From Crocodylus rhombifer (taxonomy: Eukaryota; Chordata; Crocodylia; Crocodylidae): a stretch of 64,000 nt of DNA. How positions within the stretch are numbered: position 1 is the stretch's first letter; each line of letters opens with the position of its first letter. The translations under genes were made by a program, and so were the position numbers. The DNA lies in the NCBI GenBank assembly GCA_038503035.1, contig JAVSML010000048.1:248001-312000 (forward strand), read 5' to 3'. A model generated the notes under the pieces. The model was not told the DNA's origin and searched no databases. It was given only the letters and a program-made list of their open reading frames with translations. Shown here piece by piece: positions 1 through 51,933 of this stretch.

Positions 1-33
1 CAATAGCAACACAGGAAATGACAGTTAAGGTAA

Positions 34-2670
<2,637 letters not shown>

Positions 2671-3230
2671 ACAACCTGCAACTTTTGTCATCAGACTTCT
2701 AAATTTATTTTCTACAAATGTATTGTTATTCATTGAGTACACAACTTTCTACACAGAATGATGATATTTGTTAACTGGAAAGTGTTGAGGAAGGTTGGCT
2801 TGTTTGTTCTTTAACTTGTTCTGACACCCGTTTTTTAAAAGCTTTTTGATGTGCCTTGTACCCAAGTGCTTTTGCTTACAGCAAATGTTTCTCTAAATAC
2901 TAATATTGCCAAAAGAGAAAGACGGAAAGCAAATCATTGTTTACACATGGTATAGTGAATGAAGTTTTCTACTATTGTGCAATATATATATACAGCTCTG
3001 TTTTAGAGTAACTGTGAACACTTTTAGCCAACACTACTTTAACTAGTTTTAAAAACAGTGTATTTATAAGTACAGTTGTATAGCTTTAAATTATTATTTT
3101 TTTAGTATGTTGCTCATCTGTAGCATTGTTTAATGCCCAGAATGTATATCCTGAGCATGGTAACATTTATGCATTTGTGTATAGGGTCATTGTTACTGTC
3201 TTGTATTTCAGCTTTGAACTGGAACTCTAT

Positions 3231-3574
3231 GGGCACTTTTACACATGCCCTGGGGGTGGGGGAGAGGTGGTACTTTAATTAGAGCGGCTCTGAGAGCTGC
3301 ACTAATTTAAAGCACAGCAGCATCTTGTGTATCAGTGACCCCTGCACTTCAAAATGGCAGCGGGGCACCTGAACTAAAGCTCATCGAGTGAGCTTCAGTT
3401 CAAATGCCTGCACCACCCTTTTGAAGTGCGGGGACACCGCGCAAGATGCGGGAAGCTGCTGGAGCACAGTAATTGCCATGCTCCGAGAGACTCCATTTAA
3501 TCAAGTCTGCTCCAACGCAGTGTAATTAGACACGTTGGAGCAGCCTCTGCGCTTGTGTACAGACGTCCTGTAGC
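3231..3574. mobile_element. MITE family A copy
   Basis: It starts GGGCACTTTTACACATGCCC and ends with TTGTGTACAGACGTCC, a diverged terminal inverted repeat. The interior blocks (AGAGCGGCTCTGAGAGCTGC, AACTAAAGCTCAT, GCACCACCCTTTTGAAG, TGCTCCAACGC) recur in the copy at 36711-37040. It has no coding capacity. Confidence 0.65.
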
Positions 3575-4185
3575 TGTTTTTCTCTCTCTTGGTCTCCTTT
3601 CTAACCTTTTTTTGCCATTTTCTGTTAACTGTTTGTTACCTCAACTTCTTTGACTGAATATCTCCAAATAGATTTCAAACTTCAGCTTTATTTAACCAAC
3701 CAACATTATTAACTCATTAAATTTTTTTACCACATACATAGTCCCAGTTTTGATTCATTTGACATGTAAAGTATAACAAAATAAGGAAATGGTATTTTCA
3801 AGTGGATTACTATACTTCTGTTGGAGATTGTACAATCAATTTACTATGCAATTAAAGAAAATGGATCATGTAAACTCTTCTTATGTGTACTCTTTTACCA
3901 GCTCCTTCCTCTTCTTGAGTACAGTTGCATCTGACTCCACGTGCAGAGTTTTTTCTTCACTGATGGGTTTTGTATCATACAAAAAATGAAAGCACTTCAT
4001 GAAGTACTGTTTTGGAAATGGAGGAATAGTCTTGCGCTTAAGGCGCTTAAGGCACCTGGTTAAGTTTCAAAATATGATTCCAAATCTCAGGTGTGCTGCT
4101 GGTGACATTGGTCAAAAAAATCTCTGTATGTCCTAAATGGGGACATTACAGATGGGCCTATTCTTCCTACTATCTTTCCTCTGCC

Positions 4186-4265
4186 ACCTAGTAAGCTGTA
4201 AAACTCTCTGGGGCAAGTACTGTCTTAAAATTTGTGTACTTGGTACAAAGGCGACCCCAATCTGA
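4186..4265 (+). repeat. Possible L2/CR1-L3-like LINE 3' end
   Basis: The text resembles the conserved L2-type tail: AAACTCTCTGGGGCAAGTAC, then TGTCTTAAAATTTGTGTACTT and a run resembling the ACAGCGCC..ATGGGGCCC signature. It is an old fragment with uncertain limits. Confidence 0.35.
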
Positions 4266-6235
4266 ACTTATTAATGTATACACATGATTAATGTAACCAT
4301 AATACCTGTTTTGTACAAAAACTTGGCATCTTTATAACCTTTTTCTGTACTACTTATCAATCTAAAAGCTACATCTTTTGGGTGCAGTAGTATCTCCCGC
4401 ACAGACTGAATTTATAGATGTAGTTGAACTATTAACTCTGTATATTCTGTCTTCCTTTGAGTTGGCTGAGTTTAAAAAGACATTTCGCACAATTTTTAAA
4501 CAGGAAGGTACATTTTGTATTTCACCTCTTATTATTTGTGGCCATAATAACACTTCTATGCTTTCTGTGCCAAGCAAAACCTCACCGGAGATGGTAGGTT
4601 CAAACCCTTTTAAAAGTATTCGTCTCCTGGTTACGCTCATGCTGATGAGCAGGATTTAGAACTTCCAGCTTCTCTTGCTGGGAAGGGTCTAAAAGAGGAT
4701 TTGTTTCTCGCTGGACATCCTGAAGTGCACAAAGTGTCTCTTCTCTAACAGTGACCTGTTTTGTATGCTACAAAAAACTTCTAACTAATGGAGCTGGACA
4801 AGTGTCGTATGTACTGAATTACAGAGACTTTTTTTGCCTAGTAACTGCTGATCATCTCCTTCCCCAAAGCAATGATGATCAATGTGAAATTGCAACTTTA
4901 ATCTTACTGAGCATTGCTAATAATTTTAAGTGGTTTAATCAAAAACTTCAGAAGCCAAGACCAGAAAGGTGGTGTGACTTTTTTTCCCCCCCTTTTCTTC
5001 CAAATTCTTCCTCCTATATTCAAATGGGGGGAAAAAGGCAGTGCACACACTAATGACTTACAGTGCATCAACTTTTGTTAAATTTGCTCATTGCTTAAAG
5101 AAAAGTGAGGGACTTCAATACAAAAGACTGAACTTCAGTAAAATAAATGAAAAAAACCAGACTATGGATATATTTATCTGCAAAAAAATTGTACTTCATG
5201 TGTACGTTACGTGAATGTATTTGTGGAGTAGCACCAAGAAGTCTATTGTAATACCCTGTCCCTTTGAGGCTTATAAGTGAACTGCTCTAATGGTTTGTCG
5301 TGTTAAAACACAAATTACCATCATTCTTGCTTTTGTAGGTGACTTAATGGTTCACACAAGTTCTTGAGTAGAAAACATTTTTTTTCTTTATATAAATACA
5401 ATATATTCCCCTGCAGGTTGGCTTTTAAATTGAGATGTTTGAATACTTACAATTTAATGGCTTTAAGTGCTGCAGTAGCTTTTTGTACTAGAGTAGTTTC
5501 TAATAGCTCCTTTTAAGGTGGTTCACTTTCTTTTAAAGGCGGCTTTGAAAGGTAAAAAACCACAGTAAAATATGATATGCATCCCTATCTAAAGCTGAGG
5601 TGTTATTGGCTAGTCCTGGAGAGGGCTGTTTCTTTGGAGCTACTCCTTTTCTTGCCTTTTAATGAAATGCGGTACTAAGACTAGACTGTAAAGTAATGGA
5701 AGCAGTTTAGTTTTGTTTTTTTAATTTATAACTTATTAAATTCAAGTAAGGATAGAATAAATACATGAGGAAATCTTAAAGGAGAGAATAAATAGGAAAT
5801 CCTAAGTAAGGACAGAATAAATAAATGGGAAACAGTGCCCTACTTGGGTTTAAAGAATAGGTTCAGTTCTTTTTGAAATGGGCTACAAGCAAAAATAGAA
5901 GTTTTTAAAGTATAGGAAAAAGGAAGAAATGCATAGATGACATGTTACTGAGATTTTCTGGATGGAAGAAGGAATAGCTGTGGGGGCTCAAATATTTCCT
6001 TCAAAGCTTTCATGGCTCATTCATTCCTTCAAGCTACAAACAAAGATTATGTTTTGCAAATAAAAATGGGACTTGGGGTTCAGCCTCTGAACTGGCGCTT
6101 CCTGGGTCTGAAATGCTGGAGACCTGCAAGTGGGAGCGGAAGAAGGGAGAAACACCCCGGTGAGACCCCCTTCGCTCTCCCGTCCAGCATTTGCTCCTTG
6201 CCATGGCGGGCCAGGAGCCCCGGGGCAAGAGGCGC

Positions 6236-6479
6236 TGACGTGACCCAGTTAATGGAGGAGGGTGACGTCACCCGGGTGTTTTGGAGTGAGCTGCCTCACC
6301 TCACCCTGGCAGTTGGATGGGGGGATGACATCACCTCAGCTGACAACGGTGATTTGCCATGTAAATAACCCACCATTTGGTGGGCGCACTTACTGTGTGG
6401 TGACATCACCAAGCTGGGGGCAGTTTGACGTGGATAACGTCACCAAGATGGGGAGAGTTTGACGTGGGCGCTGACATCA
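6236..6479 (+). promoter_or_regulatory. Cluster of CRE/ATF-like sites upstream of MAPK9
   Basis: Eight TGACGTCA-like octamers lie within 244 bp. They are TGACGTGA at 6236, the perfect palindrome TGACGTCA at 6263-6270, TGACATCA at 6326, 6401 and 6472, TGACGTGG at 6426 and 6460, and TAACGTCA at 6435. Part of the array (about 6400-6480) is a degenerate tandem repeat of about 35 bp with the pattern ACCAAG(A/C)TGGGG..AGTTTGACGTG. CREB, ATF2 and ATF2/c-Jun dimers bind such sites. The cluster ends about 65 bp before a TATA-like box. Use in vivo is an inference. Confidence 0.7.
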
Positions 6480-6544
6480 CCAGCTCGAGTCGCTCAAGCC
6501 CAGCCCGACCCGGAGCCGCCCTGTCTCCACTGCAGTCCCCTCCC

Positions 6545-6590
6545 TTATATAGTGTCTTGAGGCGGTCCCGCCTCCAGCCGGATTGGCCGA
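6545..6590 (+). promoter_or_regulatory. MAPK9 core promoter: TATA-like box and inverted CCAAT
   Basis: TTATATAG lies at 6545-6552 and ATTGG (inverted CCAAT) at 6582-6586, at the left edge of a CpG island. A start site near 6575-6640 would fit, but no initiator is obvious, so the exact start is unknown. Confidence 0.5.
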
Positions 6591-6762
6591 GTGCGCCCGG
6601 CGCCGCACGGCGATTAGACGGCGCGCGCGCCCGTCAGCGGCTCCGGCCTGGCGCTGCCTGCGAGGGGCAGGGGAGCCATTGTGGCTGGGGCGGCCCTGCG
6701 AGCCGGAGGCGCGGAGCGGGCACCCGTGCGCCGCCCGCCCGGCCTGGCCAGGCCACCGCACG
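6575..6762 (+). other. MAPK9: MAPK9 exon 1 (non-coding, presumed)
   Basis: MAPK9 carries its start codon in exon 2, so a 5' UTR exon is expected in the CpG island. The best donor is CACG|GTGAGG at 6763. The 5' limit is a guess from the TATA-like box at 6545. No upstream coding sequence is implied. Confidence 0.5.
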
Positions 6763-8822
6763 GTGAGGCGTGGAGCGGGGAGGCCGCGGGGCGGGGCCTG
6801 GTGCAAAGTTTCCCTCAGCCGCGGGGTCGCCGCCGCCCGCCGCCCCTTCCCGGTCGCGGCCTGCAGCCCCCCGCGGGGCACTTCGCTCTGCGGCCCAAGG
6901 GGTTGGGGAGCCGCCCTCGCCGCTTCAGACTGGCAGGGGCCTCGGGGCGGACGCCGGCGCCCGTGCCTGGGGCTCGCGGAGGATGCTGCGGCAGGCTGGT
7001 TTCCCCGCCTGGGCGATGGGGACCCGGGAGCCTGTCCTTCCCGGTCCGTGCCGCGGAGGGGACAGGCGCTCGGCTTGCCCGAGGGGCCGACAGAAGGGTC
7101 CCTCTGCGCCTGCCGGGCTGCAGGTGTAGGGATCGGGGACAGGTCCCACGTCTCATCTCGGGGACATCATCCTTGCCTTGATAAACTTAGCAGGTTTTGC
7201 TCGTTTTCCTTCTTAGCCGGAATCTCAACCTGGGGCTTCACCGTCACGTCCTTCCCCTGCATCGTCGCCGTCGCCTGCGTCGAAGCGCCTTGTCCCGAGC
7301 AGCGTGGGCAGCGCTTCCCAAACCGCAGTAGCCCGCTTGTCTCCGAAGTAAGCTGATGTGACTTGAAGATCTACAGGGATCCCATCTGGTTAGTAAGGAA
7401 GCGCTGCTTCAACCCTGCCGTTACGGGTCACGCGTGTACGCCGTCACGTGCTCGCGAGCTCATGGCATTTCGTTGTCCGTCTTTTCCATGCGGTCCATAA
7501 AAGTCCTCCTGTGATTGTCACCGGCGCTTGTAAAAACAAAAAGAAATGCGAAACTCTGCAGCTCATGGTTCAGAGATGACACCTTTCATTTGACCGCCTA
7601 AGCAATAGCCAAAAAACCCCCAAAAAAACAAACAATCTTTTTCTGCAAGCTTCCTCGGGCTCGGGGAAAATTCAGGATGGTACAAAGTCCCCATAGGTAG
7701 GAAAGAAACTTCATTTTGCATGGAGGAAGTTGAAGGTGGGAGTCCGTTCCTGGGGGTGGGAGTTGCTTTTCGATGTGCAGATCAAGCATGGATCCTTCCC
7801 TGGGGGTGTCGGGTGATGGAAAGACAGGGAGGTGTAGAAATCTTTCTTTGTTCAGCAATGAAGCTTTACATCCAAAATTGGCTAAAGTTCGGCATCTTCC
7901 ATGTAACGTACATCTCTGTCAAACAAAATGGCTTTCAGATGGGATCATCTGATCTTGTGCCTGTTTTTAATTTACTAACACAAGGCTGCTGGGTCAAAAT
8001 TATGATCCTGCAGCTTTTTTAATTTATGAAGGTGTGTTGCATTCCCATTGTAAAGGGGTTGTTGCTGCTGTCCACCCTTCGGAGGACGGATGCCTGTTTT
8101 CTGTTTGTGTGTTGGTCCTTTTTAGATGAAGTAAAATCATGATACTAGGTGCTGAAAACCTTTTTCTGAAATTGAAGGTTTATTTCTAAATTCCGGAGGG
8201 CTCCTTTTTATCTAGTGATGTGAAACATTATGTTCATATTGTGGCGTATGTGATACTATAGTGAGGTTTTTGATTGATATACCTTGGCTTTCGTGGACCA
8301 TAGTCAAAACAAAGGCCAGTTTCCCAAAGTCAGGCATTCAAAGGAGGATAGATCCACAAAGGAACTTGAGCATGTAAGTTGATATGCAGGCACCATCAGC
8401 ATTTGCAAAAATTTTTTCTAACCATGCGAGTGGCTAAAGTGTCTAGCACAAGTGTAGTAGACAAGCACAAAAGTGTCTTCTTGTTGCTAAGCAGCTTGGT
8501 ACCCCTGCACAAAGAGGAACTAGGTGATTTCCCCACTGATTTTTATTCCTGCAGGGCCTGAACCATTAGACAAGCTCAGAGCTTACCTGTTGGTCAGGTC
8601 TTCTTGCTCATTTGTCCAGTTGCGTCCAGTATTCCTATGAGAACCAGATACCTTGTTTGAATCCTTGTTCTGCCCAGCGTGAAGCCAGATCTAGACCTCT
8701 GCTTTTGCCCAGGAGGAGGCTCTAACTGTAAATATTTGAAGATTCTCTTTTCACAGCTGTTCTGCTTTGCATAATGAATTAAACATTTATTTGGCCAAGG
8801 AGAGAAAAAGTAAATACAGCTT

Positions 8823-9060
8823 CATAGCTCAGTGGTTAGGAGCAGTCATGAGACATGTGGGAGACCTGGGCTCTGTGAGGGACTTCATATTCTCCTAACT
8901 TCATTAGGAGATACTGGTGGAGTCTCACTCCAGAATATCAGATAACCTTGTGGTTAGGGTTAGGGTCCTTGAATTTGAGAGAACTGGCCTTGTATTGGCA
9001 GAATGGAATTTGAAAACAGCTCACATCTCTCAGGTGATTGTCCTATTTAGGAGTGGAAGG
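8823..9060 (+). mobile_element. tRNA-derived SINE-like fragment (MIR-like)
   Basis: It has an A-box-like TAGCTCAGTGGTTAGGAGC and a B-box-like GGGAGACCTGGGCTCTG spaced as in tRNA-derived SINE heads. A second TTGTGGTTAGGGTTAGGGTC lies about 120 bp on. It is diverged, with no tail that I recognise. Confidence 0.4.
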
Positions 9061-11308
9061 TCTTTTGTATTTTTCATAAGAAAGGGCTGACCTGGTACAG
9101 ACAGCTAACTCAGTGAGACAGTTCCCAACCGGGAATCTTGCATGGAGATAGGTGCTTAACTACCCTTGGCTTAGGTTCTGCCTGGTCCTGTCCTTTCCAT
9201 TGCACACAGCTTGCTTGTTTCTATGAATTTATTTTAGGTCTCTGTCTTTCCCTATATATTGTATGGGGAACCTTGCCATAACTCAGGGCTGTGAATTAGC
9301 AGGGGTGTGAATCGGGGTGACTACCCCAGGCCCCAAACTTTGGGGGGGGCCCCACAGAGCTGGACTGGCTTCATGTCCGGCCGCTCTCCAGCATCTGGGC
9401 CCTGCACTGGCTAATTTGCCCTGGGCCCCGCACCCTGCTGCAGTAGTCTCTATTAAGGTGCTATATATTACAACACCTAAATCCCTGTGTGGATTTAGCC
9501 CAAAGAGTCTTTATCCTGGTTTCCATATGACAATAATTTTAGTATGGTTTTGTGCAATCAAACTCAGTTAGAATGAGAGCACTGCTAGCTCAGATAGCCT
9601 CCTACTTCCCTTTTTTTTTTTAAGTCTTGTCCTTAATACAAAAAATATATCCTCAGCTCAAGGTAAAATCCTCCCCAAGGAAGGAAGCTTATGTTTTTTC
9701 ACCCATGTGAAAAAGTCACATTACCCGGCTGGTGATTTTAGTCTCTAACTTGAGCTGTTTACTTATGTGAAAATGCTAAGCTGCCATTTTCTTCATGAGT
9801 GTTAGCAACACTGTGTCTCCCTTGTGAAGACAAGGGCAAAGGAGGCTGTAGACTTTTCACTTCCTTCCCTTCCCAAACATAGTTTTCATGTCCTGCATTG
9901 GGGAATTGCATAAAATAGCACAGCTGTCCCATTCCTGTTACTCAGACAGTTGCTGTAGTTAGGACATGCAGCTGTGATCTTTACTTTGCTCGGTAACCCT
10001 TTCTTTACCCTGGCTCATCTTGCCAAGCAGGTGCTTAGGTCAGTTTCTTTACATATCTCAAAGGCCACGGAGATTTGAGCTGTCAGCATTTGCATGGGAA
10101 ACCAGACCTGCAGTCCTGTGTTGTTAACTCTTTTACCTTTTAAGTAAAATAATGAAGATTTGGAGTGGAGTGGGTATAGTTTAAAACCTTGTCTTTCCTC
10201 TGGCCCTTTGGAGCATAGTGGCTGGAGAAAAAGGAGACTTTCATACCCCAGTATATGGGCTGGGGTAGGCAGGGGTTTGTAGCTTAGCTTCTTCCTTTTG
10301 CACTCATGTTACTGGTCAAAGAGAATAATAAGAAAAAGGACAGTTATCATTTCATCTTAAGTTTTAAGACTTTTTCTTTCCATGGTCAACATTATAGAAC
10401 TATGACACGTGTGTGTGTGGGGTGGTTATTTTGCCAAGGGAAGGGTAAAAGGAGTATGAGAAGTCAGGTCTTTTTTAAAGAAAACCCAAATATTTATGAT
10501 TTTCACATAATGCGATTTTTTTTTTTTCATAGAACATTAACCATAATTAAGCTTCATATTGGACTGTCAGGTAGCTGTAGTCATAGGTCTTGCAAGAAAT
10601 AAGGCCTTTTTATATTGATCAACAGCAAAAGAAACCAATCGAAGAATTCAACAGTGGGCTTTGATTTTGGGTTTCTTTTTTCTTGTTTGCTTTTTCCTTT
10701 CTTTATTTGTTTTTTCTCCAAATTTCATGTCAAAGATCTGCTTGTTATAGTTGTCTGTTGTGATTCTAGAAGCATTAACTCAGCCACACTGTACATTCTG
10801 TATATTCTATATATGTTAATAACATAGTAAAGTTTTAAGTTTTATATTTTAAAGGAGAGGAATTTAAGAGAATTGGGGATCTTGAAAATGCCAGTATATC
10901 TGTTCTCTTGAGGAGGAAATCCAGGACTCCTTGAAGTCAAAGGCAAATTTATGTTGACTTTCAATGAGATAAGGATTTTACTCAGAGTCTCTTAGTACCT
11001 GCATGATAAAGATACCCAAATCTACTGGTTCACAAACTGTAGTCCATGCCTTATCAGTGGCATACAAAAAGCTTGTTGGTTTCTACTAAGATCTAATTGG
11101 TTCTGCGGCGTAAACACTCTTCATTTGCATCTGCTAAATCACACTAAAAGGTATCAGAAGTACACTGAATATTTTCCAGCTATTTTTTTCCATTTACGAG
11201 ATGCTTTAGTTGCTACATAGCTGTTGCATAGCTGAGCAATGGAAGTTGGATAGTTGAGGGTGGTCAAGACAGTACTTCCTTAATCTATGGTTGGTCCGTA
11301 TTGTAAAA

Positions 11309-11561
11309 CAGGCGGGCAGCCTATGGCTTAGGGACAGATATGGCCCACGGAGCCATTTGATGTCGCCCACAGATGTGGGGCTTCAGCAGCAGTTGATTTC
11401 CCCTGCTGCTGCAGGCAAAAGCACCTGGGTGTGGGGAGGCTTTCCCCTTGTTGCCATATGGGAAAAGTGGCAGTGGCAGCTGAGTCCAAGCACCTGGCTG
11501 CCCGCCTCTGACCCAAACTGGTCCACCCCACCTCTCAGCCTAAAAAGCCTGCCAACCACTG
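11309..11561. mobile_element. Short hAT-like element
   Basis: It starts CAGGCGGGCAGCCTATGGC, and the reverse complement of its end is CAGTGGTTGGCAGGCTTTTT, a Charlie-like terminal inverted repeat. The flanking octamers TTGTAAAA and CTATAAAG are a degraded target duplication. It is 253 bp with no coding capacity. Confidence 0.55.
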
Positions 11562-12545
11562 CTATAAAGTATTTGACGACCATTGTTTTAATTTGCCTTT
11601 TCTCTCTTTGTCCAGACTCAAATTTCTTTGCATTAGTAACTCTTCATGAATTTCAGCTGCCTCTTAACTGCAAATGAAACTTTCCTCCCAAACTGTTTCC
11701 CACACTCCCCCTTACCACACCGTTTCTCAATCACTTGGCAATATAACTATCCTCCACCTCATTCAGTCTTGGGAGTTTTGGAGTTACTTCTTTTTTTCTT
11801 CTTCCGTCATATCCAGGCTAGTGCCAGACCTTACAGTTCCTCTCTCTAACGTTTCTGAAGTCCCCTGGCTCCTCTTTGTCATATTGCCAAAACCCATGTT
11901 CATGCCAGGCTTCTATTTTGGCTGGACTACTGCTACCTTCTCCTTCAATTTCACTTCTATCCAGCATTCAGCAAAATTAAACATTCTGTTGTTGCTTTGA
12001 TCATCTTGAGTTCCTTTGCTGAGGACTCTTTCCTTCTACACACATTTCACACGCACCAAGTGCAGTTTCAGCTCTTGTTTTGTCTCATTTCCATTTCTCC
12101 CTGTTTTGTCTTTTCTTACTGCTTTCCAACTTGCCACCCGTTCAGCTTTTCTTGTCTTTCATTCTGCTGTTGACTTCCTCATCTGTGTTGCTGGCTTTTG
12201 AAAGACGCATGCAAATGTGAATGTTTACCAAATACTACAGGAAGTAGTGTACTCACATACAACATAGAATAGCATAATAGCCATAGCTTTAGGTTTTATA
12301 TTCTCCCCTTTAAAGGTCACTGGTTGAATCTCAGTTCCATGTAATGAACAGTCCATTTATATTTGCCAGTGTGTCTATCTCTACCTAGCAATAAGCTAAA
12401 ATAGTGCAAAAAATCTGCAGATTAAAATAATTTAATACAACGTGTATTGGAAAATACTGATGCACAGAATGTATTGAAAAGGTTTAACGCTTTTGTTTAG
12501 AATTGCTTGTTTAGCTAATTGTTCAATATCTCTTTGTGTTTAAAG

Positions 12546-49061
<36,516 letters not shown>

Positions 49062-50788
49062 TCAGCCAGGATTGCAGACTTATGATTGGAAAAGAACTCT
49101 TGCTTCCATTGGGCCTGAATTGCTTGTAAGTTAATGGAACCAAGTAGAGAAACTCCATGTTCTGCATGTTCCACTAAAGTCATGCCTGTGTTTTTACTCA
49201 GCTGTTATAAGGCTGCCTGCTTAATGTTGTAGAATGAAAAGAAATTGATGTCTAAAGAAGAAAAAAATTACAAGTTAAACACTACAATAGGCTTTTTTGT
49301 TTCAGCCTATTTCAGGTGAGCAGTTACAGTAGATTCATACCAGATAAACTCCTCCTAAATGAGTTCGTGAATCTTCTGTCCCATTCAGTAGACTTCTGTA
49401 ACACATAAATTGTTCATTAGTAGGTCTTTTGAATGTGTATGCTCTGTATAATTTGCTTAAATGTGTGACTACAGAAATTTGTTCTATTTAACTACCAGTA
49501 TGTTATATGTATGAGGGTTATCTTACCTATTGAACATTTGAAGTACTGTATTCAAAGGCAAATTTTCTTCCATTGTAGCACTTTTATTTTTACTATTGAG
49601 CCCTTTCCCTCCTTTCTGTCCTCATCTCCCAATACTTCTATGCATCTTCTTCTAGCAGAGACAAAATAGTGAACTTTATAGGAAACCCCCCCATCATTTT
49701 TGTATTTTACATGTGAATATGACTCTGATTTTTTGAATGTCTTTCAATTATTTAAATTTTAGTTAGAAATAATATGAGTTAACTTGATCTTGAGGAAGGA
49801 GTTGTTTTTTTCTTGAATGACTACTCCCTGGTATTCCTGTGAAGCAATGTCTCTTTTTAAAGGAAAAGGTACTAATTTTGTTTTGTTTTGTTTTCTGGGT
49901 AATACATTATTTTGGTTCTTTCTTTTAATTGGTAAAAACTTTTGGAAATGATATTTTTGTTACTTTTCCTTTAAAGAACAAAGGGTCACTGTGATACTTT
50001 TCACTTAATTCCTCCCTTTGTCTCAGAACGAACTCTGATAAAAGGACAGAGACAATGGAGAAATTTGAAGTTTGTGACCTCAAGAATTACATGAATTTTT
50101 TCCCGCTTTTTATGGGACCATTCTATAGTGTATATATTTTTAAAATATGGTAGTCCTTTTGACTGATTTGATGGGGTTTGTTATGTTTATTTCCATAAGC
50201 TTAATCTCTATTTCAAAATTAAACATAATTCTGGATCTTCAGTTAAAATGAAATATTTAAGCTGAAGCTTTTTTTTTTTTTTTTTTTTGACATGGCATCA
50301 TGGGAAAGGGAGGAGTTTTAATACAGGCTTATCCAGGCCATTTTCAGATTAAGATAACACAGACATTGCCTTCTGCGTTGCACTATCTTGACTTACTAGA
50401 AAATATATGCAATAGAGTAGTGGCTTAAGTTATAAAATATTATATATACAATTGTGCATTTGCAAACACAGAAATGCATATTTGCTTTAGAGTGCACAAG
50501 TGTAAAAAATGCTTAGCTAACGATTCTTTCTGTGTGCATGTATGTGAAGTTAAACTTTGTAATAGTAAGAAAAATGTCCAGTATGAAGCAAAGCATATCA
50601 TTTTCATAAATATAAATACTGAAGATTTGATTATATAAAAAGAATGTGTACAATTTGTTCACTGAACTAACAAAATACACTGCAACTGAACTGAATTGTC
50701 CAGTACATAGTTGGGAAGAGAGAGAGAAATATATATCATTTGCAGACTTATCTGAAAAGCAGATTTTTTCCTAATGTTTCAATGTTTT

Positions 50789-50870
50789 TACACTGGAAAG
50801 TTTTCAAGTAATTGAATTTACAGTAGAATATACACTGGAAAGTTTTCAAGTAATTGAATTTACAATAGTA
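50789..50870 (+). repeat. 42-bp tandem duplication
   Basis: Two adjacent copies begin TACACTGGAAAGTTTTCAAG, at 50789 and 50831. The second differs only at a few bases near its end. It lies in the presumed MAPK9 3' UTR. Confidence 0.9.
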
Positions 50871-51933
50871 AATGTTAGAGGTCTAGATTATGATCTATCA
50901 AAATAGAAAAACTGGGTAGAAAGGCCTCTATGAGTTCAGATCAAGCATCTTGGGTATTGTTTTTTTCTTAAGTATAAGCGCTGGGTTTAATTTTAGTTTT
51001 GTATTTCTTTTATATTAAAAAATACAGACAAAGTTTGTATGCAAGACCAGACCCCCAATATAAACAGAAGCCTATCTAGTACTTTTTGTCACCAGAGCAG
51101 ACCTTTGGTAAAAATGCTTTTTTTTCTTCCCTCCCTCCACTGCACAATTTGGTATTTTCTCTATCCTTGGTATTTGGATGAGCTAATACTCGCAGTGTCT
51201 AGCATATAGAATGTGCTTTACTAACATCACATTATCTTAGTTTCTTCCATCCTGTTCATATCTTGCTGAAAAGTACATTGAAATTGAAAGATGCCTCTCA
51301 CTGTTTTGACAACAAGTGTTATCTCATTCCAGAGATACCTATGCTTGACTGAATTCACATAGGTTCAGTTGTTTGGACCAGGATTTTAAAAAGTGACTGG
51401 TTGTTTTTGGTGTGAAGCATGAAACATTTCTAAAGGGCCTGATTTTTTTTTTTTTTTTAATTTTTTTTTTTCTATTCCTGAGGGTAGGTCCTCAGCGCTG
51501 TCTGAAAATCTTGTCCTTTTTGAGATGTCTCAAGTTGGATACCCAAAACCATTAATTGCTTTTGAAAATGTTGTCTTTAGTATTTGCATATGATTACTTC
51601 CTTATTGCGTCTGAGACTTAAAGGCCTAAAATCTCTAAAGCAGCGTACTGAATCTGCTGCAGCAACCAGCAGTACCTTGGAGTAAATGTACTCAAGAAAG
51701 GTATCTTGGTAAGAAGAAAATGATTTGTTAATAGTTTCGTAGTCTTGTTTTAGGCCTGTTTGTACAATTTCTCACCGAACATTTTATAATCTGTGGTTTG
51801 CTTGTGGGAGTGTCCTACTGGATATGTCCATTTCAAGATGATACCAAAATCGGGTTGGTTTTCCAGCCTGTTATGCAAGACCTGCTTGGGCTACCTCTGG
51901 TGTAACTTGTCATTCTAGAGCAGCTTGGCCTGT

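Larger units (their letters stand above)
2671..6000 (+). other. GFPT2 3' UTR and GFPT2-MAPK9 spacer
   Basis: No further coding exon is recognisable here. The 3' UTR starts at 2671 and its end is uncertain. An ATTAAA lies at 3716-3721 and an AATAAA at 5142-5147. The block is AT-rich and holds a MITE at 3231-3574 and a weak L2/CR1-like 3' end near 4186-4265. The rest shows no structure I can name. Open frames around 4362-4659 occur on both strands and look like chance. Confidence 0.5.
6540..7330. promoter_or_regulatory. CpG island over the MAPK9 5' end
   Basis: CpG density rises sharply at about 6540 and falls after about 7330, while the flanks are AT-rich. It covers the presumed exon 1 and the first half kilobase of intron 1. 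Long open frames on both strands here, including one of 257 codons at 6583-7356, follow from high GC and lack any recognisable domain. Confidence 0.8.
7331..12545 (+). other. MAPK9 intron 1, main part
   Basis: No exon is recognisable. It holds a tRNA-derived SINE-like segment (8823-9060), a GC-rich fragment of unknown repeat type at about 9294-9440 and a small hAT-like element (11309-11561). The remainder is unremarkable AT-rich sequence. Confidence 0.5.

Noticed and set aside
4362..4659. Overlapping 92-93-codon frames on both strands in the GFPT2-MAPK9 spacer
   Set aside because: No splice sites, promoter or family resemblance, and near-mirror length on both strands is expected by chance.
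6583..7356. 257-codon open frame in the CpG island, and several overlapping ones on both strands
   Set aside because: Length follows from GC content, composition is Arg/Pro/Gly-rich, no domain is seen, and it straddles the exon 1 donor.
8951..8968. Telomere-like GGTTAGGGTTAGGG
   Set aside because: Only two units, inside a tRNA-derived SINE-like fragment.
9294..9440. GC-rich segment in intron 1 as a possible exon or CpG element
   Set aside because: Few CpGs, no splice sites, and G/C homopolymers typical of a decayed repeat.
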